Positions 8,541 through 14,343 of a stretch of 15,730 bases of DNA are shown one piece after another. The position numbers and the translations under genes were made by a program. Position 1 is the first letter of the stretch, and each line of letters opens with the position of its first letter. Location: NCBI GenBank assembly GCA_030596225.1, contig JAUVKO010000016.1, positions 1-15,730 on the forward strand. The letters run 5' to 3'. The notes under the pieces are model-generated. The model had not been told where the DNA came from, ran no database searches, and was given only the letters and a program-made list of their open reading frames with translations. The DNA comes from Fidelibacterota bacterium (GTDB lineage Bacteria; Fidelibacterota; UBA8477; JABMPR01).

Positions 8541-8572
8541 TTTACATCATCTCCAAAAGCATTATTATTTAT

Positions 8573-9430
8573 TTACACACGTGCTTTCACGTGCAAGTTT
8601 TTCAAATGTTCAACAACTTCATTAATAAGTTCATCTGGTGAAGATGCCCCGGCAGAGACACCTACTGACTGTGCATTTACAAACCAGTCTTCTTTGATAT
8701 CTGCAGTGCTTTCAACCATATATGAACTTGGGTTTAAAGCAAGCGACACCTCATGCAGTCTTTTAGTGTTAGCACTTGTATATGACCCTACTACGATCAT
8801 TACATCTGAAATAGCTGCCAGTTCCTTGATCTGTTCCTGATTTCTGCGAGTCGGGAAACAAACCGTATTTACAAATCTCAGATCAAAGATCTTCATGGAA
8901 AGAATACTAATGATCTCCTGCACATTTTCGATCATCTGCGTTGATTGAGAAACAATTCCAGCTTTCTTTATCTTGGGTAAAGCCTGAGCTTCATCAATAT
9001 TGGAGATTACTATAGCTTCAGGAACCTGTGCTTGAATTCCCACCACTTCGTCATGTCCATGATCTCCAATAATGAACAGCTTCCGACCTTCATCATGAAG
9101 TTTTTTAATTTCGTTATGTATCTCATGCACTAAAGGACATGTCGCATCTACAACAGTGATAGCTTGTTGTGCAGCCTGTTTCCATAGATCTGGAACTGTT
9201 CCATGGGCACGGAAGAGCACAGGAGCATTTTTTACATCATCCAGGGAATCAACCACTTTGATATTCTCTTGTTCTAACTGAGCCACGACGCGCTCATTAT
9301 GAACGATATCACCTAACATATACACTTTGCCATGCTTTTGTGCCGTTTCTCTGGCTTTTGCAATAGCATCGCTTACACCAAAGCAAAACCCGGCATCCTT
9401 AGCGACCCTTATTCTGAGTAATTCAGGCAT
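8573..9430 (-). CDS. ispH: 4-hydroxy-3-methylbut-2-enyl diphosphate reductase
   Basis: IspH is the iron-sulfur enzyme that reduces HMBPP to IPP and DMAPP in the last MEP step. The three Fe-S cysteines are visible in their family contexts: C16 (GFCFGV), C98 (VDATCPLVH) and C191 (NTVCFPTRRNQ). Also present are H44 (GDIVHNE), H126/E128 (GDHGHDEV) and YTSANTKRL. I chose the ATG at 9430, giving 285 residues beginning MPELLRIRV, with GGG about 9 nt upstream; it overlaps the stop of the preceding DHH gene by 8 nt. An ATG at 9436 is also possible. The open frame reaches a TTG at 9469, but that would add 13 residues not typical of the family and a deeper overlap. It is cotranscribed with dxs. The identification is firm. 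Confidence 0.96.
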   Translation of the reverse strand: MPELLRIRVAKDAGFCFGVSDAIAKARETAQKHGKVYMLGDIVHNERVVAQLEQENIKVVDSLDDVKNAPVLFRAHGTVPDLWKQAAQQAITVVDATCPLVHEIHNEIKKLHDEGRKLFIIGDHGHDEVVGIQAQVPEAIVISNIDEAQALPKIKKAGIVSQSTQMIENVQEIISILSMKIFDLRFVNTVCFPTRRNQEQIKELAAISDVMIVVGSYTSANTKRLHEVSLALNPSSYMVESTADIKEDWFVNAQSVGVSAGASSPDELINEVVEHLKNLHVKARV

Positions 9431-10454
9431 TTGCATCCCATCGCTTAATAAGCTGACGACATTCCTCAACTACCATTTTGGTGGCATTCAAGAGTGTTCC
9501 TGGGATACGGCACCCGGCGGCAAAAGCATGTCCACCACCACCAAATTTCATCGCCACAGTATTGATCGTTATTCTTCCTTTTGAGCGAAGACTGATGTCA
9601 GTTTCTTGCTCAGGCATTTTCGTTATGGCAACGCCAATTTCGACACCATTAATGGAGCGAATAAAATCTGACAAGGAATTCATGTCATCCGGAGCAACAC
9701 CCAGACCGCTTAATTTTTCATAATCAATAACGGACCAGGCTAAGCGGCCGTCACAATCATATTTCAACTCATTGAGCAAGAGTTTAAGCACATGTATGCG
9801 ACCAGATGTATTTAAATCCTCATAAATATGGATATACAAGTCATTTGGTTTAACTCCTGCTGACACTAATCGGGCTGCTGCTTGAAAGGTTTCCGGGTCA
9901 GTATTATCAAACCGAAAGTTGCCTGTATCACTCATGATCGCTGCATATAACGGAAGCGCAATTTCATAGTCATCAAGCACACTATCATCTATTTCATTAA
10001 GTAAATCAAAGATGAGAATACCAGTAGAACTTGCTGTCGGGAAGTCATATGTATGATCAAATTGAGATTTTTCACCAGGATGATGATCAATACTGATTTT
10101 AAGGATATTGCTAATCTCCAGTGCAGAACAAAGACTTTCTAAGCGATCATAATTACCGATATCGAAAGCAATAAATACATCAGTTTCTGAGAGTATTTTT
10201 GCATGATCATCGGAATTGAATACTTGAACCTCGCCATCCTTTGGTAAAAACGCAAGATTGGTCCGTAAGGTCGAAGGATTAAGGATATAAACCCTTTTGC
10301 CTTTTTGTTTCAGATATCTTGCCAGACCAAGTTCAGATCCCAGCCCATCAGCATCGGGTTGGAGATGAGTGGAAAAAACGAACGATTCGTTATCGTTAAG
10401 AATCGCAGCTAAGTCCTTCCAATTCCGTTTCCCACCGTATTGTTTCATATCCAT
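9423..10454 (-). CDS. DHH/DHHA1 phosphoesterase, NrnA-type oligoribonuclease / pAp phosphatase
   Basis: NrnA-type enzymes degrade very short RNA oligonucleotides and dephosphorylate 3'-phosphoadenosine 5'-phosphate in the cytoplasm. The 343 residues carry the DHH-domain metal motifs in order: H30-L-Q-P-D34-A-D36, D98 (FDIG), D123-H124-H125-P-G, and D176 (SDTGNF). The C-terminal DHHA1 substrate-binding motif GGGGHAFAAG is at 305-314. The ATG at 10454 directly follows the stop of a 53-codon small ORF (TAAATG), and GAGG lies 14 nt upstream inside that ORF; the in-frame TAA leaves no earlier start. Its 3' end overlaps ispH. RecJ is excluded by length. Whether it acts mainly on nanoRNA, pAp or cyclic dinucleotide products cannot be told from the sequence. 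Confidence 0.92.
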   Translation of the reverse strand: MDMKQYGGKRNWKDLAAILNDNESFVFSTHLQPDADGLGSELGLARYLKQKGKRVYILNPSTLRTNLAFLPKDGEVQVFNSDDHAKILSETDVFIAFDIGNYDRLESLCSALEISNILKISIDHHPGEKSQFDHTYDFPTASSTGILIFDLLNEIDDSVLDDYEIALPLYAAIMSDTGNFRFDNTDPETFQAAARLVSAGVKPNDLYIHIYEDLNTSGRIHVLKLLLNELKYDCDGRLAWSVIDYEKLSGLGVAPDDMNSLSDFIRSINGVEIGVAITKMPEQETDISLRSKGRITINTVAMKFGGGGHAFAAGCRIPGTLLNATKMVVEECRQLIKRWDANA

Positions 10455-10616
10455 TTATGTAAAACTTACCTCAGGCAGTTTAGCATTTTCATATCTATCA
10501 AAACACCAGATTATCACCGAATCTGGAACATTGAATATATTCGTTAAGTGGGAGGATACAAACGTTTCAGATGACCGAATCGGTCTCCATTCAAAATAGT
10601 TGTCAGTAACCGACAT
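10455..10616 (-). CDS. Small ORF of 53 residues between gpsA and the nrnA-like gene
   Basis: The frame starts with ATG at 10616 and encodes 53 residues beginning MSVTDNYFEWRPIRSSE and ending LPEVSFT. Its TAA is directly followed by the ATG of the DHH phosphoesterase gene (TAAATG), the kind of junction used for translational coupling. The frame is open further upstream to a TAA 36 nt before the ATG. GAGG lies 12 nt upstream. The product is polar and aromatic-rich (two Trp, several Phe/Tyr), has one Cys and no membrane helix. I recognise no family. The stretch also contains two inverted repeats (10506-10526 and 10573-10585), so it could instead be a structured leader. The operon junction and the natural-looking composition favour a gene, but the evidence is modest. 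Confidence 0.42.
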   Translation of the reverse strand: MSVTDNYFEWRPIRSSETFVSSHLTNIFNVPDSVIIWCFDRYENAKLPEVSFT

Positions 10617-10669
10617 GCCATTTAGGAACCTCGTGTATGCGGGAGAAATATCTTAATTTGGATTGAAAA

Positions 10670-11680
10670 TTAGCTGAGAGAATGTCTTTCAGGGACAGGT
10701 GCTCGACCCATGAGCTCCGCCACTGCTTTCAGAGTGTCCTTTTCTTCGAACAATACTTGAAATATTTGTTCAGATATGGGCATCTCAATCCCGGTCTTCT
10801 GGATCAATTGATGTACCGATCGAGCAGTATTAATGCCTTCGGCAATCATTTTCATTTCCTCCAGGATATCCTTGAGTTTGCGACCTTTCCCTAATTCATA
10901 ACCTACATATCGATTTCTACTATGTGTGCTCAGACAGGTAACAATAAGATCTCCCATACCACTTAAGCCTGCAAATGTTTCCTCCTTGGCTCCCAGAACC
11001 ACACCTAGTCGGGTCATCTCAAATAAACCCCGGGTCAGAAGTGCGGCCAAGGTGTTATCTCCATAACCCATACCTGCCAGTATTCCAGCTGCAATTGCCA
11101 CGACATTTTTCAAAGACCCGCCATACTCAACACCTAATATGTCAGTGTTAGTATATACTCGTAAGGTATCAGACATGAAAGCATTCTGAACGAATTGAGC
11201 TGTTGTCTCATCCGGGCAGGCGGCCACAATGGTCGAGGGTACCCGCTTGACCACCTCCTCAGCATGTGTGGGTCCATATAAGGTTGCAATCTTCCCTACA
11301 GGATGATTTGGCAAGACATGAGAAATAACCTGACTCATGGTTCTGAGTGAATCATTCTCAATACCCTTTGCAACATTTACAATGACTGTATCCGCAGCTA
11401 TTAAACCACTTAGCTTAGTCAAGGTCATGCCAACGGTATGAGATGGAATCGCTACCAGAATCATTGCTTTGTTCTGAATGCAGGTTTCCATATCAGTGGT
11501 AAAACCAAGACTCTCAGGCAATTTGATGCCTGGCAAGTAATCAGGTAACTCTCGCTGTTTTAGCGCTTGTCGGTAATCTTTTTCCAGATAGAACCAAACG
11601 TCAACTGCATGTCCGTTTCTAAGGAGATGGATTGCCAGGGTCATGCCCCAACTGCCTGAACCAATGACACCTATTTTCAT
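10670..11680 (-). CDS. gpsA: NAD(P)H-dependent glycerol-3-phosphate dehydrogenase
   Basis: GpsA reduces dihydroxyacetone phosphate to sn-glycerol-3-phosphate, the backbone for phospholipids. The 336 residues are standard. The Rossmann motif GSGSWG is at 7-12, the catalytic K105 is in NVAKGIE, GPTHAEEV follows, and the second catalytic lysine K191 is in GGSLKNVVAIAAGI. The C-terminal helical domain has GLSGMGDLIVTC and SRNR. The ATG at 11680 is preceded by AGGA at a 10-nt spacing. A terminator-like hairpin ends only about 15 nt upstream, so the gene needs either readthrough from the acyl-CoA synthetase gene or a promoter overlapping that hairpin. It is the first gene of the long minus-strand gene run. 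Functionally it fits the acyl-CoA synthetase upstream (lipid supply). The identification is firm. Confidence 0.97.
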   Translation of the reverse strand: MKIGVIGSGSWGMTLAIHLLRNGHAVDVWFYLEKDYRQALKQRELPDYLPGIKLPESLGFTTDMETCIQNKAMILVAIPSHTVGMTLTKLSGLIAADTVIVNVAKGIENDSLRTMSQVISHVLPNHPVGKIATLYGPTHAEEVVKRVPSTIVAACPDETTAQFVQNAFMSDTLRVYTNTDILGVEYGGSLKNVVAIAAGILAGMGYGDNTLAALLTRGLFEMTRLGVVLGAKEETFAGLSGMGDLIVTCLSTHSRNRYVGYELGKGRKLKDILEEMKMIAEGINTARSVHQLIQKTGIEMPISEQIFQVLFEEKDTLKAVAELMGRAPVPERHSLS

Positions 11681-11694
11681 GTAATTTAGATCCT

Positions 11695-11739
11695 ATTTAA
11701 AATTAAAGAGCCCCTGTATCAGAACAGGAGCTCTTAATT
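11695..11739 (-). terminator. Rho-independent-type terminator after the acyl-CoA synthetase gene
   Basis: On the minus strand the arm AATTAAGAGCTCCTGT (11739-11724), a 6-nt loop and the arm ACAGGGGCTCTTTAATT (11717-11701) form a stem of about 15 pairs with one mismatch and one bulge. It is followed by a T/A-rich tail (TTAAAT). It begins 15 nt past the stop of the acyl-CoA synthetase gene. Because the stem is AT-flanked it could also work weakly in the other direction. Confidence 0.75.
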
Positions 11740-11754
11740 ACAATTAAACGATGT

Positions 11755-13542
11755 CTATTCGTAGAGGGCGTCTATTTGATTCTTGTAACGCTCTTCAACT
11801 ACCCGTTTTTTAATTTTTAAGGTAGGTGTCAACGAACCATCTTCGATGTTGAATTCCTTCGGTAGTAGCATGATTTTCTTCACAGCTTCATAGTGACTGA
11901 AGTTCTGCATCACACCTTCAACCTCAGTCATGAGCATCTCATTTACTTTGGGATTCTCGACCAATGCTTCAGCAGTGGTGTCAGTAATATTATTCTCACC
12001 TGCCCAACCAGCCAATTCGATAAAATTCGGGACCACAATAGCAGAAACAAACTTTCTCCTATCACCGATAACCAAAGCCTGTTCAAAATACTTATTCAAG
12101 ATCAAAGCACCTTCCATGGGTGCCGGAGCAATATTCTTTCCACCAGCTGTAACGATGATGTTCTTTTTGCGATCTGTAATTCTGAGATAGCCATCTTCAA
12201 TGATACCAATATCTCCGGTATGAAACCAGCCATCCTCGTTGATTGCTTCACGAGTGCCAGCTTCATCTTTATAATAACCCTTCATGATATGCGGACCTCT
12301 AGATAAGATTTCACCATCATCTGCAATCTTAACCTCTACACCATCAATTGCAGGGCCTACTGTACCAAAACGGAAATCATGAGATGGATTCACGGTGATC
12401 ACCGGTGAGGTTTCGGAGAGACCGTAGCCTTCAAGGATGCAAATACCTGCAGCGTCAAAAAAGCGACCAATATCACCGGCCAGAGGTGCTCCACCGCTGG
12501 CAAAGAATCTAAAACGGCTTCCTAAGAGAGCCTGAATTTTACTTAATACTAATTTATCGGCAAGTTTCTTTCTTTTAGCCAGTTTTGGTGAAATAGTACC
12601 GGCATTGCGAGCATCAATGTATTTATAACCGGTCTTCACTGCCCAAGCAGCGATTTTTCTTTTTATGAATGAACCTCCGGCAAATTTTTTCTGAACACCG
12701 GCATACATCTTTTCATATAGACGGGGTACTGACATGGCTACTGTAGGTTCCACTTCTTTCAGGTTGTCAATTACCTTTTCCATTGATTCTGCATAAGAGA
12801 TGTTGGCACCGACATGAGTTCCGACATAAGCACCCAAACGCTCAAAGCTGTGGCTTAAGGGAAGGAATGACAGGAAAATATCCTCATCGGTTACTTGCAT
12901 ACGGATGTTACATGCAAGAATATTACTGACCAGATTACCATGAGTTAACATAACACCTTTGGGATTTCCTGTAGTTCCGCTGGTATAGATTAAGGTAAGT
13001 ACATCCTCCGGTGCAACTTTTAAGGCTTCTGCCTCAAAATCATACACACCTTCAGTCTCTTGAAAAGCCTTCCCTTTTTCCATCAAATCATTGAAAGAGA
13101 AAATATTATCTTCCTCGTAGGATAAGGATTCATCAAAGTATACAACATTCTTTATTTCAGGACACTGTGCTTTGATTTCCAGAAGCTTATCCATTTGCAA
13201 TTTATCCTGGGCAAAGACTAACTTGGAATCAGAATGGTTGATAATGTATTGTATCTGACTTGCGATCAAGGTTGGATATACGGTAACTGATGTTGCACCT
13301 CGAGTTGCAGTAGCGTAATCAGAGTAGGCCCAGCGCCGACAATTTGTTGACAATATTGCCACATTATCTTTGGGCTGAATTCCTATTGCAGCCAAACCGT
13401 AAGATGCATTTTTCACCATCTCGTATACATCTTTGCCCTTGTCACCAACCCATTGTCCATCAACTTTTTCAGTAAAAAGCTCTTTGTCCGGGTAGTTCTT
13501 AGTTGTGTTAAGAAACATTTCTGCAATCGTCTTGAATTCCAC
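11755..13542 (-). CDS. Long-chain fatty acid-CoA ligase (AMP-forming)
   Basis: This 595-residue ANL-superfamily enzyme activates fatty acids to acyl-CoA through an acyl-AMP. The ATP-binding P-loop YTSGTTGNPKG is at 186-196, followed by FLPLSHSFER, GYGLSETSP, the hinge region GWFHTGDIG, and DRKKNIIVTAGGKNIAP near the C-terminus, which contains the adenylation-step lysine. It resembles the FAA1/FadD15 long-chain branch; chain length cannot be set from sequence alone. The start is a GTG at 13542 with a strong AGGAGG 7 nt upstream, and no signal peptide. It is transcribed alone up to the terminator at 11695-11739, and is divergent from tRNA-Leu. An inverted repeat at 13566-13589 lies in its probable promoter region. 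It may serve fatty-acid degradation or lipid recycling. Confidence 0.93.
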   Translation of the reverse strand: MEFKTIAEMFLNTTKNYPDKELFTEKVDGQWVGDKGKDVYEMVKNASYGLAAIGIQPKDNVAILSTNCRRWAYSDYATATRGATSVTVYPTLIASQIQYIINHSDSKLVFAQDKLQMDKLLEIKAQCPEIKNVVYFDESLSYEEDNIFSFNDLMEKGKAFQETEGVYDFEAEALKVAPEDVLTLIYTSGTTGNPKGVMLTHGNLVSNILACNIRMQVTDEDIFLSFLPLSHSFERLGAYVGTHVGANISYAESMEKVIDNLKEVEPTVAMSVPRLYEKMYAGVQKKFAGGSFIKRKIAAWAVKTGYKYIDARNAGTISPKLAKRKKLADKLVLSKIQALLGSRFRFFASGGAPLAGDIGRFFDAAGICILEGYGLSETSPVITVNPSHDFRFGTVGPAIDGVEVKIADDGEILSRGPHIMKGYYKDEAGTREAINEDGWFHTGDIGIIEDGYLRITDRKKNIIVTAGGKNIAPAPMEGALILNKYFEQALVIGDRRKFVSAIVVPNFIELAGWAGENNITDTTAEALVENPKVNEMLMTEVEGVMQNFSHYEAVKKIMLLPKEFNIEDGSLTPTLKIKKRVVEERYKNQIDALYE

Positions 13543-13565
13543 GACGGCTCCTCCTTTTGGGATTA

Positions 13566-13589
13566 TTTATCAATTTCGTTAATGATAAA
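13566..13589. promoter_or_regulatory. Inverted repeat upstream of the acyl-CoA synthetase gene (operator candidate)
   Basis: TTTATCA (13566-13572) and TGATAAA (13583-13589) form a perfect 7-bp dyad around a 10-nt AT-rich spacer. It lies 24-47 nt before the GTG start of the acyl-CoA synthetase gene, where a regulator could block transcription. No regulator gene is adjacent and the motif matches no operator I can name. In AT-rich DNA such a dyad can arise by chance. Confidence 0.3.
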
Positions 13590-13617
13590 CATTTTCGCTC
13601 AAAAGCACAGCATTTTA

Positions 13618-13646
13618 TTGACACATGGCCTGACAGAATGTATCAT
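13618..13646 (+). promoter_or_regulatory. Sigma70-type promoter of tRNA-Leu
   Basis: A perfect -35 box TTGACA (13618-13623) and a -10 box TATCAT (13641-13646, one mismatch to TATAAT) are separated by the ideal 17 nt. A very GC-rich stretch, GGCGGCGCGC, follows the -10 box. The mature tRNA starts at 13668, so transcription would begin about 15 nt upstream of it. GC-rich discriminators are typical of stable-RNA promoters under stringent control. Confidence 0.8.
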
Positions 13647-13667
13647 GGCGGCGCGCTTTTAGAAAGA

Positions 13668-13751
13668 GCCAGGGTGGCGGAATTGGTAGACGCAGTGGAC
13701 TCAAAATCCACCGGTGGCAACACTGTGGGGGTTCGACTCCCCCCCCTGGTA
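13668..13751 (+). tRNA. tRNA-Leu (anticodon CAA)
   Basis: The acceptor arm GCCAGGG (13668-13674) pairs with CCCTGGT (13744-13750; the first pair is G-U), with A13751 as discriminator. The anticodon stem GTGGA/TCCAC (13695-13699/13707-13711) encloses the loop CTCAAAA with anticodon CAA at 13702-13704, reading UUG. The 15-nt variable arm (13712-13726) marks a class II tRNA. The T arm GGGGG-TTCGACT-CCCCC is perfect. CCA is not encoded. The D arm contains GGTAGACGC, as in leucine tRNAs. Confidence 0.97.
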
Positions 13752-13753
13752 CT

Positions 13754-13788
13754 CTACTTCGCTCGTTAAGAGTGAAGTAGACCACGTC
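13754..13788 (+). repeat. Hairpin plus 19-bp direct repeat, left copy
   Basis: CTACTTCGCTC (13754-13764), loop GTTAA, GAGTGAAGTAG (13770-13780) form an 11-pair stem with one G-U pair. The right arm begins the 19-bp sequence GAGTGAAGTAGACCACGTC (13770-13788), which recurs exactly at 14127-14145 after the GIY-YIG gene. The hairpin starts 3 nt after the tRNA. It lacks a T-tract and so is not a normal terminator. Confidence 0.8.
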
Positions 13789-13873
13789 GTAGCTGAATAA
13801 CATGAAGCAGAGACGGGTACTATTTAATCATTAACACAAACGAGCTTCGTCGCAGCAGGCATGAGAACTTGAC
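13789..13873 (+). other. Gap between left repeat and GIY-YIG gene with one REP-like unit
   Basis: No gene is visible. At 13840-13849 the sequence ACGAGCTTCG repeats the junction ACGAGCTTCG found at 15088-15097 in the downstream tandem array, and an AGGCA follows in both places. This suggests a diverged copy of the same repeat unit. Confidence 0.4.
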
Positions 13874-14113
13874 ATGCATTATGTTTATATTCTCCAATCT
13901 ATACCCTATCCCAACCGTTACTATACGGGAAGGACCAATGATGTAAATCGCAGGTTATGTGAGCATAACCGTCATGAAACTGAATACAGCTCAAGGTTTA
14001 AGCCATGGACATTAAAAACATACATTGCTTTTCACTCCAAAGATAGGGCAATCGTGTTTGAACAATACCTGAAGACCCCTTCTGGAAGAGCTTTTGCAAA
14101 AAAGAGACTCTAA
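13874..14113 (+). CDS. Stand-alone GIY-YIG nuclease domain protein
   Basis: This 79-residue protein is a single GIY-YIG domain of the small UPF0213/YhbQ-like type. The opening MHYVYILQS supplies the first strand (a YVY variant of GIY). YYTGRTNDVNRRLCEHN (16-32) supplies the YIG-equivalent strand plus the arginine helix (R27, H31). The metal-binding glutamate is E63 in FEQYLKTPSGRAFAKKRL. The core residues are intact, so it may be an active nuclease. The length is full for this family, and there are no extra DNA-binding domains. The ATG at 13874 has only a weak Shine-Dalgarno. The gene is bracketed by hairpins sharing a 19-bp direct repeat and lies just after tRNA-Leu, which suggests it belongs to a repeat-associated mobile or remnant unit. 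Its biological target is unknown; family functions are poorly established. Confidence 0.88.
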   Translation: MHYVYILQSIPYPNRYYTGRTNDVNRRLCEHNRHETEYSSRFKPWTLKTYIAFHSKDRAIVFEQYLKTPSGRAFAKKRL

Positions 14114-14145
14114 CTTTTCTCACCATGAGTGAAGTAGACCACGTC
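14110..14145 (+). repeat. Hairpin plus 19-bp direct repeat, right copy
   Basis: GAGTGAAGTAGACCACGTC (14127-14145) is identical to 13770-13788. Upstream, CTAACTTTTCTC (14110-14121) can pair with GAGTGAAGTAG (14127-14137) with one mismatch, one G-U pair and one bulged A, around a 5-nt loop. So, as in the left copy, the repeat forms the 3' arm of a hairpin. The hairpin overlaps the stop codon of the GIY-YIG gene. Confidence 0.72.
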
Positions 14146-14146
14146 C

Positions 14147-14241
14147 CCTCGACATGCTCGGGATAAACTCTGGACTTCCCCCAGTATGCAGGCAGGTAGT
14201 CCCTTAGGATGTAGACTGTAGGTCCTCGAAGTGCTCTCGAA
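14147..14241 (+). repeat. Two diverged REP-like units in the gap before the nitroreductase gene
   Basis: CCTCGACATGCTCGGGAT (14147-14164) matches the array unit CTTCGACAAGCTCAGGAA at 14 of 18 positions, and CCTCGAAGTGCTCTCGAA (14224-14241) matches the first of these at 13 of 18. The remainder of the non-coding stretch 14114-14343 shows no gene or clear promoter. Confidence 0.45.
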
Positions 14242-14343
14242 ACGTCTCAGATGATGTCCAGAAAATATTCAAAACACTTATAGAACCACATGTGCTGATT
14301 ACTTAGTTTCTCAGAACGAAGCAATATCACATATGGATAAACT

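Noticed and set aside
8573..9469. Longer ispH reading from the TTG at 9469
   Set aside because: It adds 13 residues not seen in the family, lacks a Shine-Dalgarno and lies deep inside the DHH gene; the ATG at 9430 fits better.
10573..10585. GACCGA-A-TCGGTC as an operator for nrnA
   Set aside because: Short, single copy and inside a probable coding frame; listed only as an alternative under the small ORF.
11893..12306. 137-codon plus-strand frame inside the acyl-CoA synthetase gene
   Set aside because: It is antisense to a strongly conserved gene, with no ribosome site and no domain.
13557..13803. Open frames on both strands across the tRNA-Leu gene
   Set aside because: They read through a perfectly folded tRNA and its promoter; the codons are those of the tRNA body.
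13727..14190. tRNA-Leu 3' end duplicated as an integrase att site (GACTTCCCCC near 14172 recalls the tRNA end)
   Set aside because: Similarity is limited to a C-run, no integrase gene is present, and the exact direct repeat lies outside the tRNA.
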